Shown here one piece after another: positions 1-8,121 of a stretch of DNA of 64,000 bases. The translations under genes were made by a program, and so were the position numbers. The DNA comes from Actinorhabdospora filicis (GTDB lineage Bacteria > Actinomycetota > Actinomycetes > Mycobacteriales > Micromonosporaceae). Numbering within the stretch: position 1 is the stretch's first letter; every line of letters starts with the position of its first letter. Location of the stretch: NCBI RefSeq assembly GCF_030269765.1, contig NZ_BSTX01000001.1, positions 1,681,370 through 1,745,369 of the forward strand. The letters are read 5' to 3'. The notes beneath the pieces were generated by a model, which saw nothing but the letters and a program-made list of their open reading frames with translations, was not told the origin of the DNA and made no database searches.

Positions 1-372
1 GACTCCGCCAAGGGCATCCGCAACGTCCTCAACTACAGCCCCGACCTCGACAACCCGGCCAACCGCACCTTCGTCGCCGAGTGGAGCGCCCGGCACGACC
101 GCCAGCCCACCACCTTCGCGATGGCCTCCTACGACGCCGCCGCCGTGCTCGACCGCGCCATCGCCGCCGTGCCCGCCGGACAGGACGTCAGCCCCGAGCT
201 GATCAACAACGCGATCGGCGCGCTCGGCACCATCGACAGCCCCCGCGGCCCCTGGCAGTTCAGCCCCAAGACGCACTCCCCGATCCAGCGCTGGTACCTG
301 CGCGAGGTCGCCCTCGACGGCACCAAGCTGTCCAACCTGCTCGTCGAGGACCTCGCCACCGTCGGCGGCTGA
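1..372 (+). CDS. Substrate-binding protein of a branched-chain amino acid/amide-type ABC importer (C-terminal part)
   Basis: The frame is open from the first base and stops at TGA 370-372, so only the last 123 residues are present; the signal peptide and N-terminal lobe lie outside the window. The fragment has the type I periplasmic-binding-protein pattern seen at the C-terminus of LivJ/AmiC-like proteins: an alternating helix/strand segment with AMASYDAAAVLDRAI, then a Pro/Gly-rich stretch ending in an RWYLREV strand. It lies 2 nt before a LivH-type permease, followed by LivM, LivG and LivF, the usual order of a HAAT-family importer. It would capture an amino acid, urea or amide outside the membrane; the ligand cannot be told from this part. 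Confidence 0.85.
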   Translation, partial: DSAKGIRNVLNYSPDLDNPANRTFVAEWSARHDRQPTTFAMASYDAAAVLDRAIAAVPAGQDVSPELINNAIGALGTIDSPRGPWQFSPKTHSPIQRWYLREVALDGTKLSNLLVEDLATVGG

Positions 373-374
373 CG

Positions 375-1229
375 GTGGCCGACGCCTACCTGATCCCGGC
401 CGTGAACGGGGTGGCCTACGGGCTGCTGCTCTACACCGTCGCGGCCGGGCTCACCCTCACCTTCGGCGTGGCCGGGGTCCTCAACCTCGCCCACGGCACC
501 GTCTACGTCCTCGGCGGGTACCTCGCGGTGTCCCTGTCCGACGGCACGTGGACGGGCCTGGCCCTGGGCGCGCTCGCCGGTACCGGCGCGGGCCTGGCCG
601 CCGGGCTCCTGCTGTGGGGGATGCTGCGCCCGATCGAGGGCCGCGGGCACCTCGCGCAGGCGCTGCTCACCTTCGGCGTGGCCCTGGCGGGCGGCGCGCT
701 GCTGGTGCGGGCCTTCGGGACCGACGAGCTGCGCCCCAGTCTCCCGGCGGCCCTGGACGCGCCGGTGGACCTGTTCGGGCACCGCTACCCCGCCTACCGG
801 CTCGGCTTCATCGGCGTGGCCGCCGTGCTGGCCCTGTGCGGGGTCCTGCTGGTGCGCCGCACGCGCTTCGGCGCGGCGGTGCGGGCGGTGGCCGACGACC
901 GGGACATGGTCGCCGTCCTCGGCCTCGACCCGCGCGCGGTCATGGCGGGCGTCCTGGCCGCCGGTGGCGCCCTCGCGGGCGCGGCCGGGGCCCTCGGCGC
1001 GCCCATCCTCGGGCCCGGGCCCCGCACCGCCGACACGACGCTGCTGCTGTCGCTGATCATCGTGGTCGTCGGCGGCCTCGGCTCCATCGGCGGCGCGTTC
1101 ATCGCCGCCATCGCCGTCGGGCAGGTGCAGAGCCTGGGCGTGATCGTCGCGCCCGACTGGGCGCCCTACCTGCTGTTCGCCGCGATGGGCGTGGCCCTGC
1201 TGGCGCGGCGCCGGAGGTGGGCGACGTGA
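375..1229 (+). CDS. livH: Branched-chain amino acid-type ABC transporter permease, LivH family
   Basis: A 284-residue, very hydrophobic protein with about eight membrane segments, the usual LivH size. The GTG at 375 starts 2 nt after the binding-protein stop; longer upstream frames overlap that gene and look unlike protein. The segment GVAGVLNLAHGTVYVLGGYL near residues 30-50 is the conserved LivH pattern (family: G-x-x-x-NLAHG), and a Gly-rich VVGGLGSIGGAF loop near residue 235 fits the ATPase-coupling region. It should form the membrane channel with LivM. Its last 4 nt overlap livM (GTGA), suggesting coupled translation. Confidence 0.9.
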   Translation: MADAYLIPAVNGVAYGLLLYTVAAGLTLTFGVAGVLNLAHGTVYVLGGYLAVSLSDGTWTGLALGALAGTGAGLAAGLLLWGMLRPIEGRGHLAQALLTFGVALAGGALLVRAFGTDELRPSLPAALDAPVDLFGHRYPAYRLGFIGVAAVLALCGVLLVRRTRFGAAVRAVADDRDMVAVLGLDPRAVMAGVLAAGGALAGAAGALGAPILGPGPRTADTTLLLSLIIVVVGGLGSIGGAFIAAIAVGQVQSLGVIVAPDWAPYLLFAAMGVALLARRRRWAT

Positions 1230-2152
1230 AGAAGTGGCCGACCCTGGCGGCGGTGGCGGCCGTCCTGGTGACCCTGGTGGTCCTGCCGTTCGTGCTGCGC
1301 AACTTCGCGCTGCTCACCATCGCGCGCGTGGCCGCGCTGGGCCTGCTGGCCGCCTCCACCGCGCTGCTCACCGGCACCGCCGGGCTGCCCACCCTCGGGC
1401 AGGTCGCGCCCTACGCGGTGGGCGCCTACACCGCCGGGCACCTCGCGCACGCCGGAGCCGTCGGGCTCGTCCAGATCCTCGTCGCCGCGGCCGCCGCGGC
1501 GGTCTTCGCGCTGCTCACCGGGCTGGCGGTGGTGCGCACCCGCGGCACGGTCTGCCTCATGGTCACCCTCGCCGTCGGCGAGCTCACCGCGATCGCCGCC
1601 GATCAGTGGAAGTCGGTCACCGGCGGCACCGACGGGATGGCGCGCGTCCCGGCCGTCCGCGCGTTCTGGGGCGGCGAGCCGATGCTGAAGGGCGTCCCGC
1701 TGTACGTGTACGCGGTGGGGACGGCGCTGGTGGTGCTGGTGGCGACGTGGCTGATGCTGCGGACGCGTGCGGGCGCGCTGGTGCGCGGCTGCCGCGACAA
1801 CGAGGAGCGGATGCGCGCCTCGGGTCACCGGGTGGGCCTGATCCTGCTGCTCACGCACGTGTGGGCGGGTGCGGTCGCGGGCGTCGGCGGCGCTTTGCTG
1901 ATCGCCGTACAGAGATACGTCTCGCCCGCCGACGTGGGTTTCGAGGTCTCGGCGCTGACGCTGCTGGCGGTGGTGATCGGCGGCGCGGCGTCCCTGTGGG
2001 GCGCGGTGGCCGGGGCGGGGGCGGTGGTCGCCGTGCGCGACAACCTCGCGCCCGCCGGGCAGGCGCCGCTGCTGCTGGGTCTGCTGTTCGTGGCGGCGGT
2101 CTACGTGCTGCCGCGCGGGCTGGCCGGGATCAACCGGAGGCGTGATGCTTGA
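1226..2152 (+). CDS. livM: Branched-chain amino acid-type ABC transporter permease, LivM family
   Basis: 308 residues, GTG start overlapping the livH stop by 4 nt. An N-terminal membrane segment is followed by the LivM pattern TGTAGLPTLGQVAPYAVGAY (family: G-x-SLGQ-x-x-F-x-x-IGAY), here with P in place of S. Later come the KSVTGGTDGM motif near residue 135, an RGCRDNEERMRASG loop (family: AIR-x-NE-x-x-A-x-x-x-G) that contacts the ATPase, and a VIGGAASLWGAVAGA segment. With LivH it forms the heterodimeric membrane domain. The LivM N-terminus is short compared with enterobacterial homologues, as is common in actinobacteria. Confidence 0.9.
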   Translation: MKKWPTLAAVAAVLVTLVVLPFVLRNFALLTIARVAALGLLAASTALLTGTAGLPTLGQVAPYAVGAYTAGHLAHAGAVGLVQILVAAAAAAVFALLTGLAVVRTRGTVCLMVTLAVGELTAIAADQWKSVTGGTDGMARVPAVRAFWGGEPMLKGVPLYVYAVGTALVVLVATWLMLRTRAGALVRGCRDNEERMRASGHRVGLILLLTHVWAGAVAGVGGALLIAVQRYVSPADVGFEVSALTLLAVVIGGAASLWGAVAGAGAVVAVRDNLAPAGQAPLLLGLLFVAAVYVLPRGLAGINRRRDA

Positions 2153-2804
2153 GCTGCGCGGCCTGAGCCGCGTCTTCGGCTCGCTGACGGCCGTGGACGG
2201 CGTCTCGCTCACGGTGTCCTCGCGGCACGCCCTGATCGGCCCCAACGGCGCGGGCAAGTCGACGCTGCTGCACCTGGCGGCGGGCAACGTGCGGCCGAGC
2301 GCGGGCCGGGTCCTGCTGGACGGCCGGGACGTCACCCGCGCAGGGCCGGGCCGCCGTGCCCGGCTGGGGCTGGGGCGGACCTTCCAGACGCCCGCGCTGG
2401 TCGACTCCGCCGACTGCGGCACGAACCTGCGGCTGGGCGGGCGCGCGCCGGTGTCGCTGGACGACGTGGGCCTCGGCGGCTGCGAGCGGCTCCCGGCGGG
2501 CGCGCTGCCGCACGGCCGCCGCCGGCTCCTGGAGGTCGCCGTCGCCCTCGCCGGGGCTCCCCGGGTCCTGCTGCTGGACGAGCCCGCCGCCGGTCTCGGC
2601 GACGACGACCGCGCCCTGCTGCTGTCGGTGCTGCGCGCGGTGGAGGTGCCGGTGCTGCTCGTGGAGCACGACCAGGCCTTCGTGCGCGCCTACGCCGACA
2701 CCGTCACGGTCCTGCACCAGGGCGCGCTGCTGGCCTCCGGGACGCCCTCGACCATCGCCGCCGACGCCGATGTCGCGGCCGTCTACCAGGGGGCGGCGTG
2801 CTGA
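2145..2804 (+). CDS. livG: ABC transporter ATP-binding protein, LivG family (short)
   Basis: 219 residues, about 30-40 shorter than typical LivG. Walker A GPNGAGKST lies near residue 30, the Q-loop region is TFQTPALV, and Walker B is LLLDEPAAGL followed by an H-loop in LVEHD. The ABC signature is degenerate, LPHGRRRLLEVA instead of LSYGQ-type, so hydrolysis may rely on the partner site formed with LivF. ATG 2145 is preferred to GTG 2142 because GGAGG at 2136-2140 is then 4 nt away. The start overlaps the livM stop by 8 nt, and the end overlaps livF by 7 nt, so the whole set is one operon. Confidence 0.88.
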   Translation: MLELRGLSRVFGSLTAVDGVSLTVSSRHALIGPNGAGKSTLLHLAAGNVRPSAGRVLLDGRDVTRAGPGRRARLGLGRTFQTPALVDSADCGTNLRLGGRAPVSLDDVGLGGCERLPAGALPHGRRRLLEVAVALAGAPRVLLLDEPAAGLGDDDRALLLSVLRAVEVPVLLVEHDQAFVRAYADTVTVLHQGALLASGTPSTIAADADVAAVYQGAAC

Positions 2805-3478
2805 CCGTGTCCGATCTGCGCGCCGGGTACCACGGCGGCGAGGTCCTGCGCGGGGTCTCGCTGACGGTGACCGGCGTCCACGCCCTGCTCGGCCACAACG
2901 GCGCGGGCAAGACCACCTTCGCCCACGCCGTCGCCGGACTGCTGCCGCTGACCTCGGGGAGCATCGACGTCGACGAGCGCCCCGTCGAGCGCCTCGCCGC
3001 CCACCGCCGCGCCCGCCTCGGCCTGCGGCTGGTGCCGCAGGGCAGGCGCTGCTTCGCGTCGCTGTCGGTGGCCGAGCACCTGTCGCTGGCACGGCGGCCC
3101 GGCCCGTGGACCGCCGAGCGCGTCTACGAGGTCTTCCCCGGCCTGGCCGCCCGCCGGAGCCACCCGGGCGGCAAGCTGTCCGGCGGCGAGCAGCAGATGC
3201 TCGCCCTCGGCCGCGCCCTGGTCGGGCAGCCGCGCGTCCTGCTGCTCGACGAACCGGCCGAGGGCCTCGTGCCCGCGCTGGCCACGGCGATCGCCGACGT
3301 GGTCGGCGTCCTGCGCGGGGAGGGCGTGGCGGTGCTGGTCACCGCGCCCGCCTGGGACACCGTCGCACGCGTCGCCGACGAGATCACCGTGCTCACCACC
3401 GGCCGCGTCACCGCCGAGTTCACCGGCGAGGAGGCCCGCGCCAAACCGGAGCTGGTGGCCGACGCACTGCGTCTCTAG
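2798..3478 (+). CDS. livF: ABC transporter ATP-binding protein, LivF family
   Basis: 226 residues; GTG 2798 overlaps the livG stop. It has Walker A LGHNGAGKTT, the LivF-type VPQGRRCFASLSVAEHL Q-loop (family: VPEGR-x-x-F-x-x-x-TVEENL), a full LSGGEQQMLALGRAL signature and Walker B LLLDEPAEGL. It supplies the canonical catalytic signature that LivG lacks, so the transporter probably has one strong and one weak ATP site. In place of the usual LVEQ H-loop region it reads LVTAPAWD, so the switch His is not obvious, an unusual feature. The stop codon sits in a 17-bp tandem repeat. Confidence 0.88.
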   Translation: MLTVSDLRAGYHGGEVLRGVSLTVTGVHALLGHNGAGKTTFAHAVAGLLPLTSGSIDVDERPVERLAAHRRARLGLRLVPQGRRCFASLSVAEHLSLARRPGPWTAERVYEVFPGLAARRSHPGGKLSGGEQQMLALGRALVGQPRVLLLDEPAEGLVPALATAIADVVGVLRGEGVAVLVTAPAWDTVARVADEITVLTTGRVTAEFTGEEARAKPELVADALRL

Positions 3479-3513
3479 AAGGGCTGCGCCTCTAGAAAGG
3501 CCGCGCCTCTAGG
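3469..3513. repeat. 17-bp tandem repeat spanning two convergent stop codons
   Basis: Two full units (3469-3485 and 3486-3502) and a third partial one (3503-3513) of the pattern GCGCCTCTAGAAAGGCC, with two or three mismatches. The livF TAG (3476-3478) lies in unit 1, and the stop of the opposing phosphoesterase gene (3509-3511) lies in the partial unit 3. The TCTAG core is AT-rich for this genome. It probably arose by slippage; a role as a transcription barrier between convergent genes is only a guess. Confidence 0.8.
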
Positions 3514-4624
3514 TCAGCTCCACCACCGTGATCTCCGGTGGCGCGCCCACTCGCACCGGCGGACCCCAGTAACCCGCCCCACGCGTGACGAACAGTTGCG
3601 TCCCGTCGACCTCCGACAGCCCGGCCACCGCGCCCTGCTGCGCCTTCACCACCGCGCCGAACGGCCACAGCTGCCCGCCGTGGGTGTGCCCGGACAGCTG
3701 GAGGTCCACCCCGTGCCCGGCGGCGTCGCCGACCTGCACCGGCTGGTGCGCCAGCAGCACCACCGCGCGGTCCGGGACGCGCCCGTCCAGCGCCCGCGAC
3801 AGATCCGGCGGCTCGGCGAAGGCCCGGCCGCCCAGGTCGTTGATCCCGGCCAGGTCGAACACGCCCCCGCCGTGGGTGATCTCCACGCGCTCATTGCGCA
3901 GGCAGCGGACGCCCAGCCGCTCCAGCTCGTCCACCCACTGCTGCGGCCCGCCCCGGGTGAAGTACTCGTGGTTGCCGGTGACGAAGTAGCTCGGGCGCTC
4001 CAGGTCGGCCAGCGGCCGCGCCAGATCGCCCAGCTCGGCGACCGTCCCGTCCACCAGGTCACCGACGATGGTGACGATGTCGGCCTCCGACTCGTTGATC
4101 AGCCGCACGATCCGCTCGGTGTGCCCGATCCCGGTCAGCGGGCCCAGGTGGATGTCGCTGACCACCGCGATCCGCAGGCCCCGCACGCGCGGGTCGAGAC
4201 GCGGGAGCGCGATCGGCACCCGCGTCACCTCCGGCGGCCCCAGCGCCGAGGCGATCCCGAACCCGACCGTGGTGGCCGCCCCGACGCCCGCGGCCAGCGC
4301 CACGCCCCGCCCCAGGAGCCGCCGCCGGTCCTCGTCGACGGCCACCGTCTTGCGCGCGACCAGCCGCGGGATCTCCAGCACCGCCAGGATCAGCGTCAGA
4401 TAGAACATCAGCGCGACCCACACGTACCCCGGCCACGCCAGCCACGTCAGGTCCATGAACCGCCCGGCGGTCAGCGTCAGCAGCAGCACCGACGCGATCC
4501 CCGCCACCGCCCACGTGAACACCCGCCGCCACCGGCCCGGCCGCGTGGTGTCGACCACCAGCCGCCGCCACAGGTAGTAGTGCGCGGCGGCGATCACCAC
4601 CGCCGCCAGAACCAGGAACCCCAC
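3509..4624 (-). CDS. Membrane-anchored calcineurin-like metallophosphoesterase
   Basis: 371 residues. The N-terminal third has four or five membrane segments, including IASVLLLTLTAGRFM; the C-terminal part is a calcineurin-like phosphoesterase with the metal-binding series VVSDIHLGP, VGDLVDG, GNHEYF, LLAHQP and SGHTHGGQ, all ligands present. This is the YkuE/YaeI-like membrane phosphoesterase architecture; substrates in the family include UDP-diacylglucosamine-type lipids or are unknown, so no substrate is assigned. GTG 4624-4622 shares one base with the stop of the upstream methyltransferase gene, so the two are likely co-transcribed and translationally coupled. The open frame extends far upstream of this start but is not protein-like there. 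Confidence 0.85.
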   Translation of the reverse strand: MGFLVLAAVVIAAAHYYLWRRLVVDTTRPGRWRRVFTWAVAGIASVLLLTLTAGRFMDLTWLAWPGYVWVALMFYLTLILAVLEIPRLVARKTVAVDEDRRRLLGRGVALAAGVGAATTVGFGIASALGPPEVTRVPIALPRLDPRVRGLRIAVVSDIHLGPLTGIGHTERIVRLINESEADIVTIVGDLVDGTVAELGDLARPLADLERPSYFVTGNHEYFTRGGPQQWVDELERLGVRCLRNERVEITHGGGVFDLAGINDLGGRAFAEPPDLSRALDGRVPDRAVVLLAHQPVQVGDAAGHGVDLQLSGHTHGGQLWPFGAVVKAQQGAVAGLSEVDGTQLFVTRGAGYWGPPVRVGAPPEITVVELT

Positions 4625-5391
4625 TAGGGACGCCGTCCGCCGGTCAGCACGAACCGGTAGCCCGGCGCGGCGAAGCCCCGGTCCTCCCACAGCGCCAGGT
4701 ACGCGTCCAGCTCCGCCTCGGTGAACCCGGCCGCCAGCAGCTCGCCGCGCTTCATCTGCACGTTGTTCCGGTACAGCGACAGGCCGCCGCCCGACCACAC
4801 CTCGGAGCGCTCGCTGCCGTACACGCCCGTCAGCCCCGCCTCGGCGAGCGCCGCGTAGGCCCGGTACGCCCAGTTCATGTCCGCGCCGTGAGCCTGGACC
4901 AGTTCCAGGATGCCGCGCGTGACCCGCTCGAACAGCTCCTCGGCGGCCTTCCCCGGCGTCCGGTAGGCGCGGATCGGCTGCTCCCCGAACTCGCCCAGCA
5001 GCAGGTGCCCGCCCGGGCGCAGCCGCGCCACCAGCGAGCGCAGGATCTCCTCGCGCGCGGGCAGGTGCAGCAGGACCAGCCTGGCGTGGATCAGGTCGAA
5101 CTCGCCCTCCACCGGCAGTCCCTCGCGGATGTCGGCCTGGACGATGCGCAGGTTGGGCGCGGGCGACACGCGCGAGGGGTCGATGTCGACGGCGACGACC
5201 TCGCCGGTCCGCGCCGCCAGCCAGTGCGCGATCGAGCCGCCGCCGGGACCGATCTCCAGGCAGCGCGCGTCGCCGGGCAGGTCCAGCGCGGCCAGGGCGG
5301 GGATCGTGATCGGGTCGAGGTAGGCCTCGATGGTGTCGAGCTGCACGCGCGAGTGGGCGTCGGAGTTGGAGAAGCTGTACGAGTCGGACAT
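4624..5391 (-). CDS. Class I SAM-dependent methyltransferase
   Basis: 255 residues. A Rossmann methyltransferase fold is clear: motif I CLEIGPGGG near residue 45, an acidic end of strand 2 in AVDIDP, motif II-like QADIREGLP, motif III LRPGGHLLLGEFGE. An HLPAREEIL segment follows the FDLIHARLVLLHL strand, as in UbiE/small-molecule methyltransferases. The start at ATG 5391 is preceded by GGGAGA at good spacing; the frame upstream overlaps the divergent gene promoter. It may methylate a small molecule; substrate unknown. It is transcribed with the phosphoesterase downstream and divergently from the pseudouridine synthase. Confidence 0.85.
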   Translation of the reverse strand: MSDSYSFSNSDAHSRVQLDTIEAYLDPITIPALAALDLPGDARCLEIGPGGGSIAHWLAARTGEVVAVDIDPSRVSPAPNLRIVQADIREGLPVEGEFDLIHARLVLLHLPAREEILRSLVARLRPGGHLLLGEFGEQPIRAYRTPGKAAEELFERVTRGILELVQAHGADMNWAYRAYAALAEAGLTGVYGSERSEVWSGGGLSLYRNNVQMKRGELLAAGFTEAELDAYLALWEDRGFAAPGYRFVLTGGRRP

Positions 5392-5470
5392 GGTCTCCCT
5401 TTCCCTGTACGAGACGGATCCATTGTGGACGCCGTCGGCGCGGGGTGACCCCCCGGCTACGATCTTCGCC

Positions 5471-6220
5471 GTGACCACCGACATCACCTGGGCGGACGTC
5501 AAGGCCGCCCACACCGTCCACGAGGACGCCACCACGATCGTGCTGGACAAGCCCGCCGGGCTGTCGGTGACCGGTGAGCGCCACGACACCGACATCGTCC
5601 GCCTCGCCGCCGACGAGGGCGTGACCCTCTACCCGGCGCACCGCATCGACAAGGTGACCTCCGGGCTGATCCTGTTCGCCACCGACCTCGCCGCGCACGG
5701 CGCGCTGACCAGGCAGTTCAACAAGCGCACGGTCGCCAAGACCTACCTGGCGGTCACCGCCGGGACGGGCCTGCCGGAGTCGGGGACGATCGAGCTGCCG
5801 CTGTCGGTGGGCCGCAAGAACCGCGTCCGCGTGGCCGCTCCCCGCGAGTCGATCGCCGAGCACGGCGGGATCTGGGGCGTCCCCGACGCCGACGTGTTCA
5901 CCCACGTCAAGACCTACCCGTCGACCACGGCGTTCCGGCGGCTGTGGCAGGACGGGACGCACACCGTCCTGGCGCTCATCCCCGAGACCGGCCGCCGCCA
6001 CCAGATCCGGGTGCACCTGGCCTGGATCGGGCAGCCGATCATCGGCGATCCCCTTTTCGACAGAGTTCCAAAAGACGAGGTCGCCACCGGGCGCACCGCC
6101 CTGCACTCCTGGCGGCTGTCCTTCGACCACGACGGACGCCGCCTGGACCTGGAGGCGTTCCCGGGCGCGGACTTCTGGGCGCCCACGGGCCTGGCCGATC
6201 CGGGGTCGATCATCGCCTGA
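5471..6220 (+). CDS. RluA-family pseudouridine synthase
   Basis: 249 residues. The catalytic motif is HRIDKVTSGLILFA near residue 55 (family HRLDKDTSGLL), in which the Asp attacks the target uracil; the second family motif is ETGRRHQIRVHLA, followed by GQPIIGDPLF. The start is GTG 5471. The protein is shorter than RluA/RluD with an S4 domain and lacks that domain, so it is like RluA or TruC in architecture. It probably modifies a tRNA or rRNA uridine, but the site cannot be predicted. Its promoter region is shared with the divergent methyltransferase. Confidence 0.85.
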   Translation: MTTDITWADVKAAHTVHEDATTIVLDKPAGLSVTGERHDTDIVRLAADEGVTLYPAHRIDKVTSGLILFATDLAAHGALTRQFNKRTVAKTYLAVTAGTGLPESGTIELPLSVGRKNRVRVAAPRESIAEHGGIWGVPDADVFTHVKTYPSTTAFRRLWQDGTHTVLALIPETGRRHQIRVHLAWIGQPIIGDPLFDRVPKDEVATGRTALHSWRLSFDHDGRRLDLEAFPGADFWAPTGLADPGSIIA

Positions 6221-6232
6221 CAGCATGGGCGG

Positions 6233-7549
6233 ATGCCGGTAGAACTCCTCACGTTCGCCCTGGCCGCCTGGCTCGGGGCGCACCTCCTGGCCCGCGCGCC
6301 GGGCAAACCCGCCGTCCGGTGGGCCGCGACCGGCGCGCTCGGCTACGCCCTGGCGCTGGCCGCCGACGCGATCGCGCCGGGCACGCTGTGGCCGACCGGC
6401 CTGTTCCTGGTGCCACTGGTGGCGTGGCCGATGGTGCTGCTGCACCTGGCCGGGGACGTCCCGGCGTGGCAGCGGCGCGCCACGATCACCGTGGCCGCCC
6501 TCGGCGTCGTGGTCGCCGCGGCGACGCTGGGCCGCCCGGTCGCGCCGCTGGTGGCGTTCACCGTCCTGGCGCTGCTGCCGCCGCTCACGCTCGCGCTGAC
6601 CGTCAAGCGCGTCCGGCACAAGGGCGCGCGGGCCCTGACGGTGACCGCCACGATCCTCTTCGCCCTGGGCATGGCCACACCGATCTACGCCTCCGGGCTG
6701 CTGCCATCGTGGCTGTCGCTGCCACTGCTGGGCGTCGACCTGGTGATCCTGGCCGTCGCGGTGGTCGTCTCCGACGCCTTCGAGGAGGGCGCGAGCCTCG
6801 GGCCCGACCTGGCCCGCTCGGCCGTCACCGCCGGGCTCGCCGCGCTGGTCTTCGGCGGCCAGGCGTGGCTGGCGATGCTCGCCACCGGCCGCACCGCGCC
6901 GATGGTCGCGCTGCTGTTCGGCGTCGTGGGGGCCGCCGTGGCCATCCAGCCGCTGCACGCCTTCCTCCTGCGGCTCGTGGACCGCCTCACCCGCACCGAC
7001 GCCGCCGACCTGCGCGACGCCGTCGAGGCCGTCGCCCGCCGCCCCGCCGAGCCCGCCCCCGCCTGGGACGACGCGGAGTTCACCCGCCTCGTCCGCCGCG
7101 CCCTGCGCGACTACGCCCACCTCGGCCGCCTGGTGGCCAGCCCGCTCACCACCGTCCCCGCCCTCGGCGAGCGCCTCGCCGCGCGCGGTGCCGCCGACGG
7201 ACCGCTGGAGCGCGCCGCCGAGCTCAAGTCGCTGCTGCGGGACGGCGTCGAGCGGCTGCGGCCGGTGCCCGGCGAGTTCGGCACCTCCGACGAGTGGCGC
7301 TTCTTCAACGCCGTCCACTACCCGTACGTGGTCGGCCTGCGCCCGTACAGCGTCCGCGCGCGGCACGACGATCTGACGCCGGACGCGGCGGCGGCCCTCA
7401 AGTGGTTCCGCGCCGGGGTGCCGGAACGAACGTTGCACAACTGGCAGAATCGGGCGGCCGAACTGGTCGCGGCCGAACTTCGGCAGTCTCTGGCAGTACT
7501 TTCGGCCCCCGTTGGCAGTGCGGAGTCTGTGCGAGGCAGTGGTTCCTGA
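6233..7549 (+). CDS. Unknown multi-pass membrane protein with a C-terminal soluble domain
   Basis: 438 residues; I do not recognise the family with certainty. About eight hydrophobic segments occupy residues 1-245, followed by a linker (LLRLVDRLTRTDAADLRDAVE) that resembles the membrane-to-cytoplasm linker of actinobacterial sensor proteins. The last 170 residues are soluble and rich in Arg, Asp and Glu, with FGTSDEWRFFNAVHYPYVVG, but no kinase, GGDEF or phosphatase motif. ATG 6233 is 12 nt after the pseudouridine synthase stop, so co-transcription is possible. It might be a degenerate sensor or a transporter of the type found beside regulators; both are guesses. Confidence 0.6.
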   Translation: MPVELLTFALAAWLGAHLLARAPGKPAVRWAATGALGYALALAADAIAPGTLWPTGLFLVPLVAWPMVLLHLAGDVPAWQRRATITVAALGVVVAAATLGRPVAPLVAFTVLALLPPLTLALTVKRVRHKGARALTVTATILFALGMATPIYASGLLPSWLSLPLLGVDLVILAVAVVVSDAFEEGASLGPDLARSAVTAGLAALVFGGQAWLAMLATGRTAPMVALLFGVVGAAVAIQPLHAFLLRLVDRLTRTDAADLRDAVEAVARRPAEPAPAWDDAEFTRLVRRALRDYAHLGRLVASPLTTVPALGERLAARGAADGPLERAAELKSLLRDGVERLRPVPGEFGTSDEWRFFNAVHYPYVVGLRPYSVRARHDDLTPDAAAALKWFRAGVPERTLHNWQNRAAELVAAELRQSLAVLSAPVGSAESVRGSGS

Positions 7550-7597
7550 GCAGATTGGGGCTCGTCGCAACGAACCCCGGCTCGAAAGGGAACCGCC

Positions 7598-8029
7598 ATG
7601 AACGCCTCGCTCGCTACTCCCACCCCGAACCCCACTGCCACCCTCTCCCCCGCCCGCTTCCTTCGTCTGGCCCTGCGCGTCGACGGTGTCGCCACCGGCC
7701 TGTCGGGCCTGCTGCTCCTGGCGACCGGCCTGGGCCTGGCCGATGACCTCACGGGCGTCCCGCTGGGGATCCAGACGGGCCTGGGGGCCTTCCTGCTCGC
7801 CTACGCGGCCGGCGTCTTCGCCCTGGGCTCGCGGCCGGCGCCGTCGCGGGGCCTGACGTGGGCGGTGATCGCGCTGAACGCCGTCTACGCCGTCGACTGC
7901 GTCATCGCGGTGGTGGCGGGCCTGTGGCCGCTGACGGCGGTGGGCGTCGGGATGATGATCGTCCAGGCGGTCGTGGTCGCCGCCTTCGCCGAGCTCCAGT
8001 TCGTCGGGCTGCGGCGGATGGGCCGCTGA
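7598..8029 (+). CDS. Small four-helix integral membrane protein, unknown function
   Basis: 143 residues: a Pro/Thr-rich N-terminus of about 20 residues, then four hydrophobic helices (around 28-50, 57-77, 88-108 and 112-135) with short loops. No catalytic motif is visible. AAAGGGAA upstream of ATG 7598 is an acceptable ribosome binding site. The gene stands between the 438-aa membrane protein and a strong terminator at 8045-8080, so it ends a transcription unit. Similar four-helix proteins are common in actinobacteria, with no known role. Confidence 0.65.
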   Translation: MNASLATPTPNPTATLSPARFLRLALRVDGVATGLSGLLLLATGLGLADDLTGVPLGIQTGLGAFLLAYAAGVFALGSRPAPSRGLTWAVIALNAVYAVDCVIAVVAGLWPLTAVGVGMMIVQAVVVAAFAELQFVGLRRMGR

Positions 8030-8044
8030 CCGGCGCGAACGTAC

Positions 8045-8080
8045 GGGCCTCCCGGTGGGAATCGGGAGGCCCTCTTCTTT
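8045..8080 (+). terminator. Intrinsic terminator after the 143-aa membrane protein gene
   Basis: Perfect 9-bp stem GGGCCTCCC (8045-8053) and GGGAGGCCC (8064-8072) with a 10-nt loop, followed by TCTTCTTT. It starts 15 nt after the stop codon. Confidence 0.85.
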
Positions 8081-8083
8081 GAC

Positions 8084-8121
8084 TTGTAATGACGCCTATG
8101 TGGCGTCATACTTACGTCATG
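8084..8121 (+). promoter_or_regulatory. Promoter with an embedded palindromic operator, leading to a leaderless start
   Basis: A candidate -35 TTGTAA (8084-8089) and -10 CATACT (8107-8112) are 17 bp apart. The spacer is filled by a perfect inverted repeat, ATGACGCC (8089-8096) and GGCGTCAT (8102-8109), with a 5-nt loop. The -10 ends 6 nt before ATG 8119, so the transcript would start at or next to the A of the start codon. An additional GTCAT lies at 8116-8120. A dimeric repressor binding between the -35 and -10 elements is the simplest reading. Confidence 0.5.

Noticed and set aside
3509..7570. 1353-codon minus-strand open frame
   Set aside because: Only the end (3509-4624) is a real gene; the rest is antisense to the pseudouridine synthase and membrane protein genes and has Arg/Gly/Gln-rich nonsense composition.
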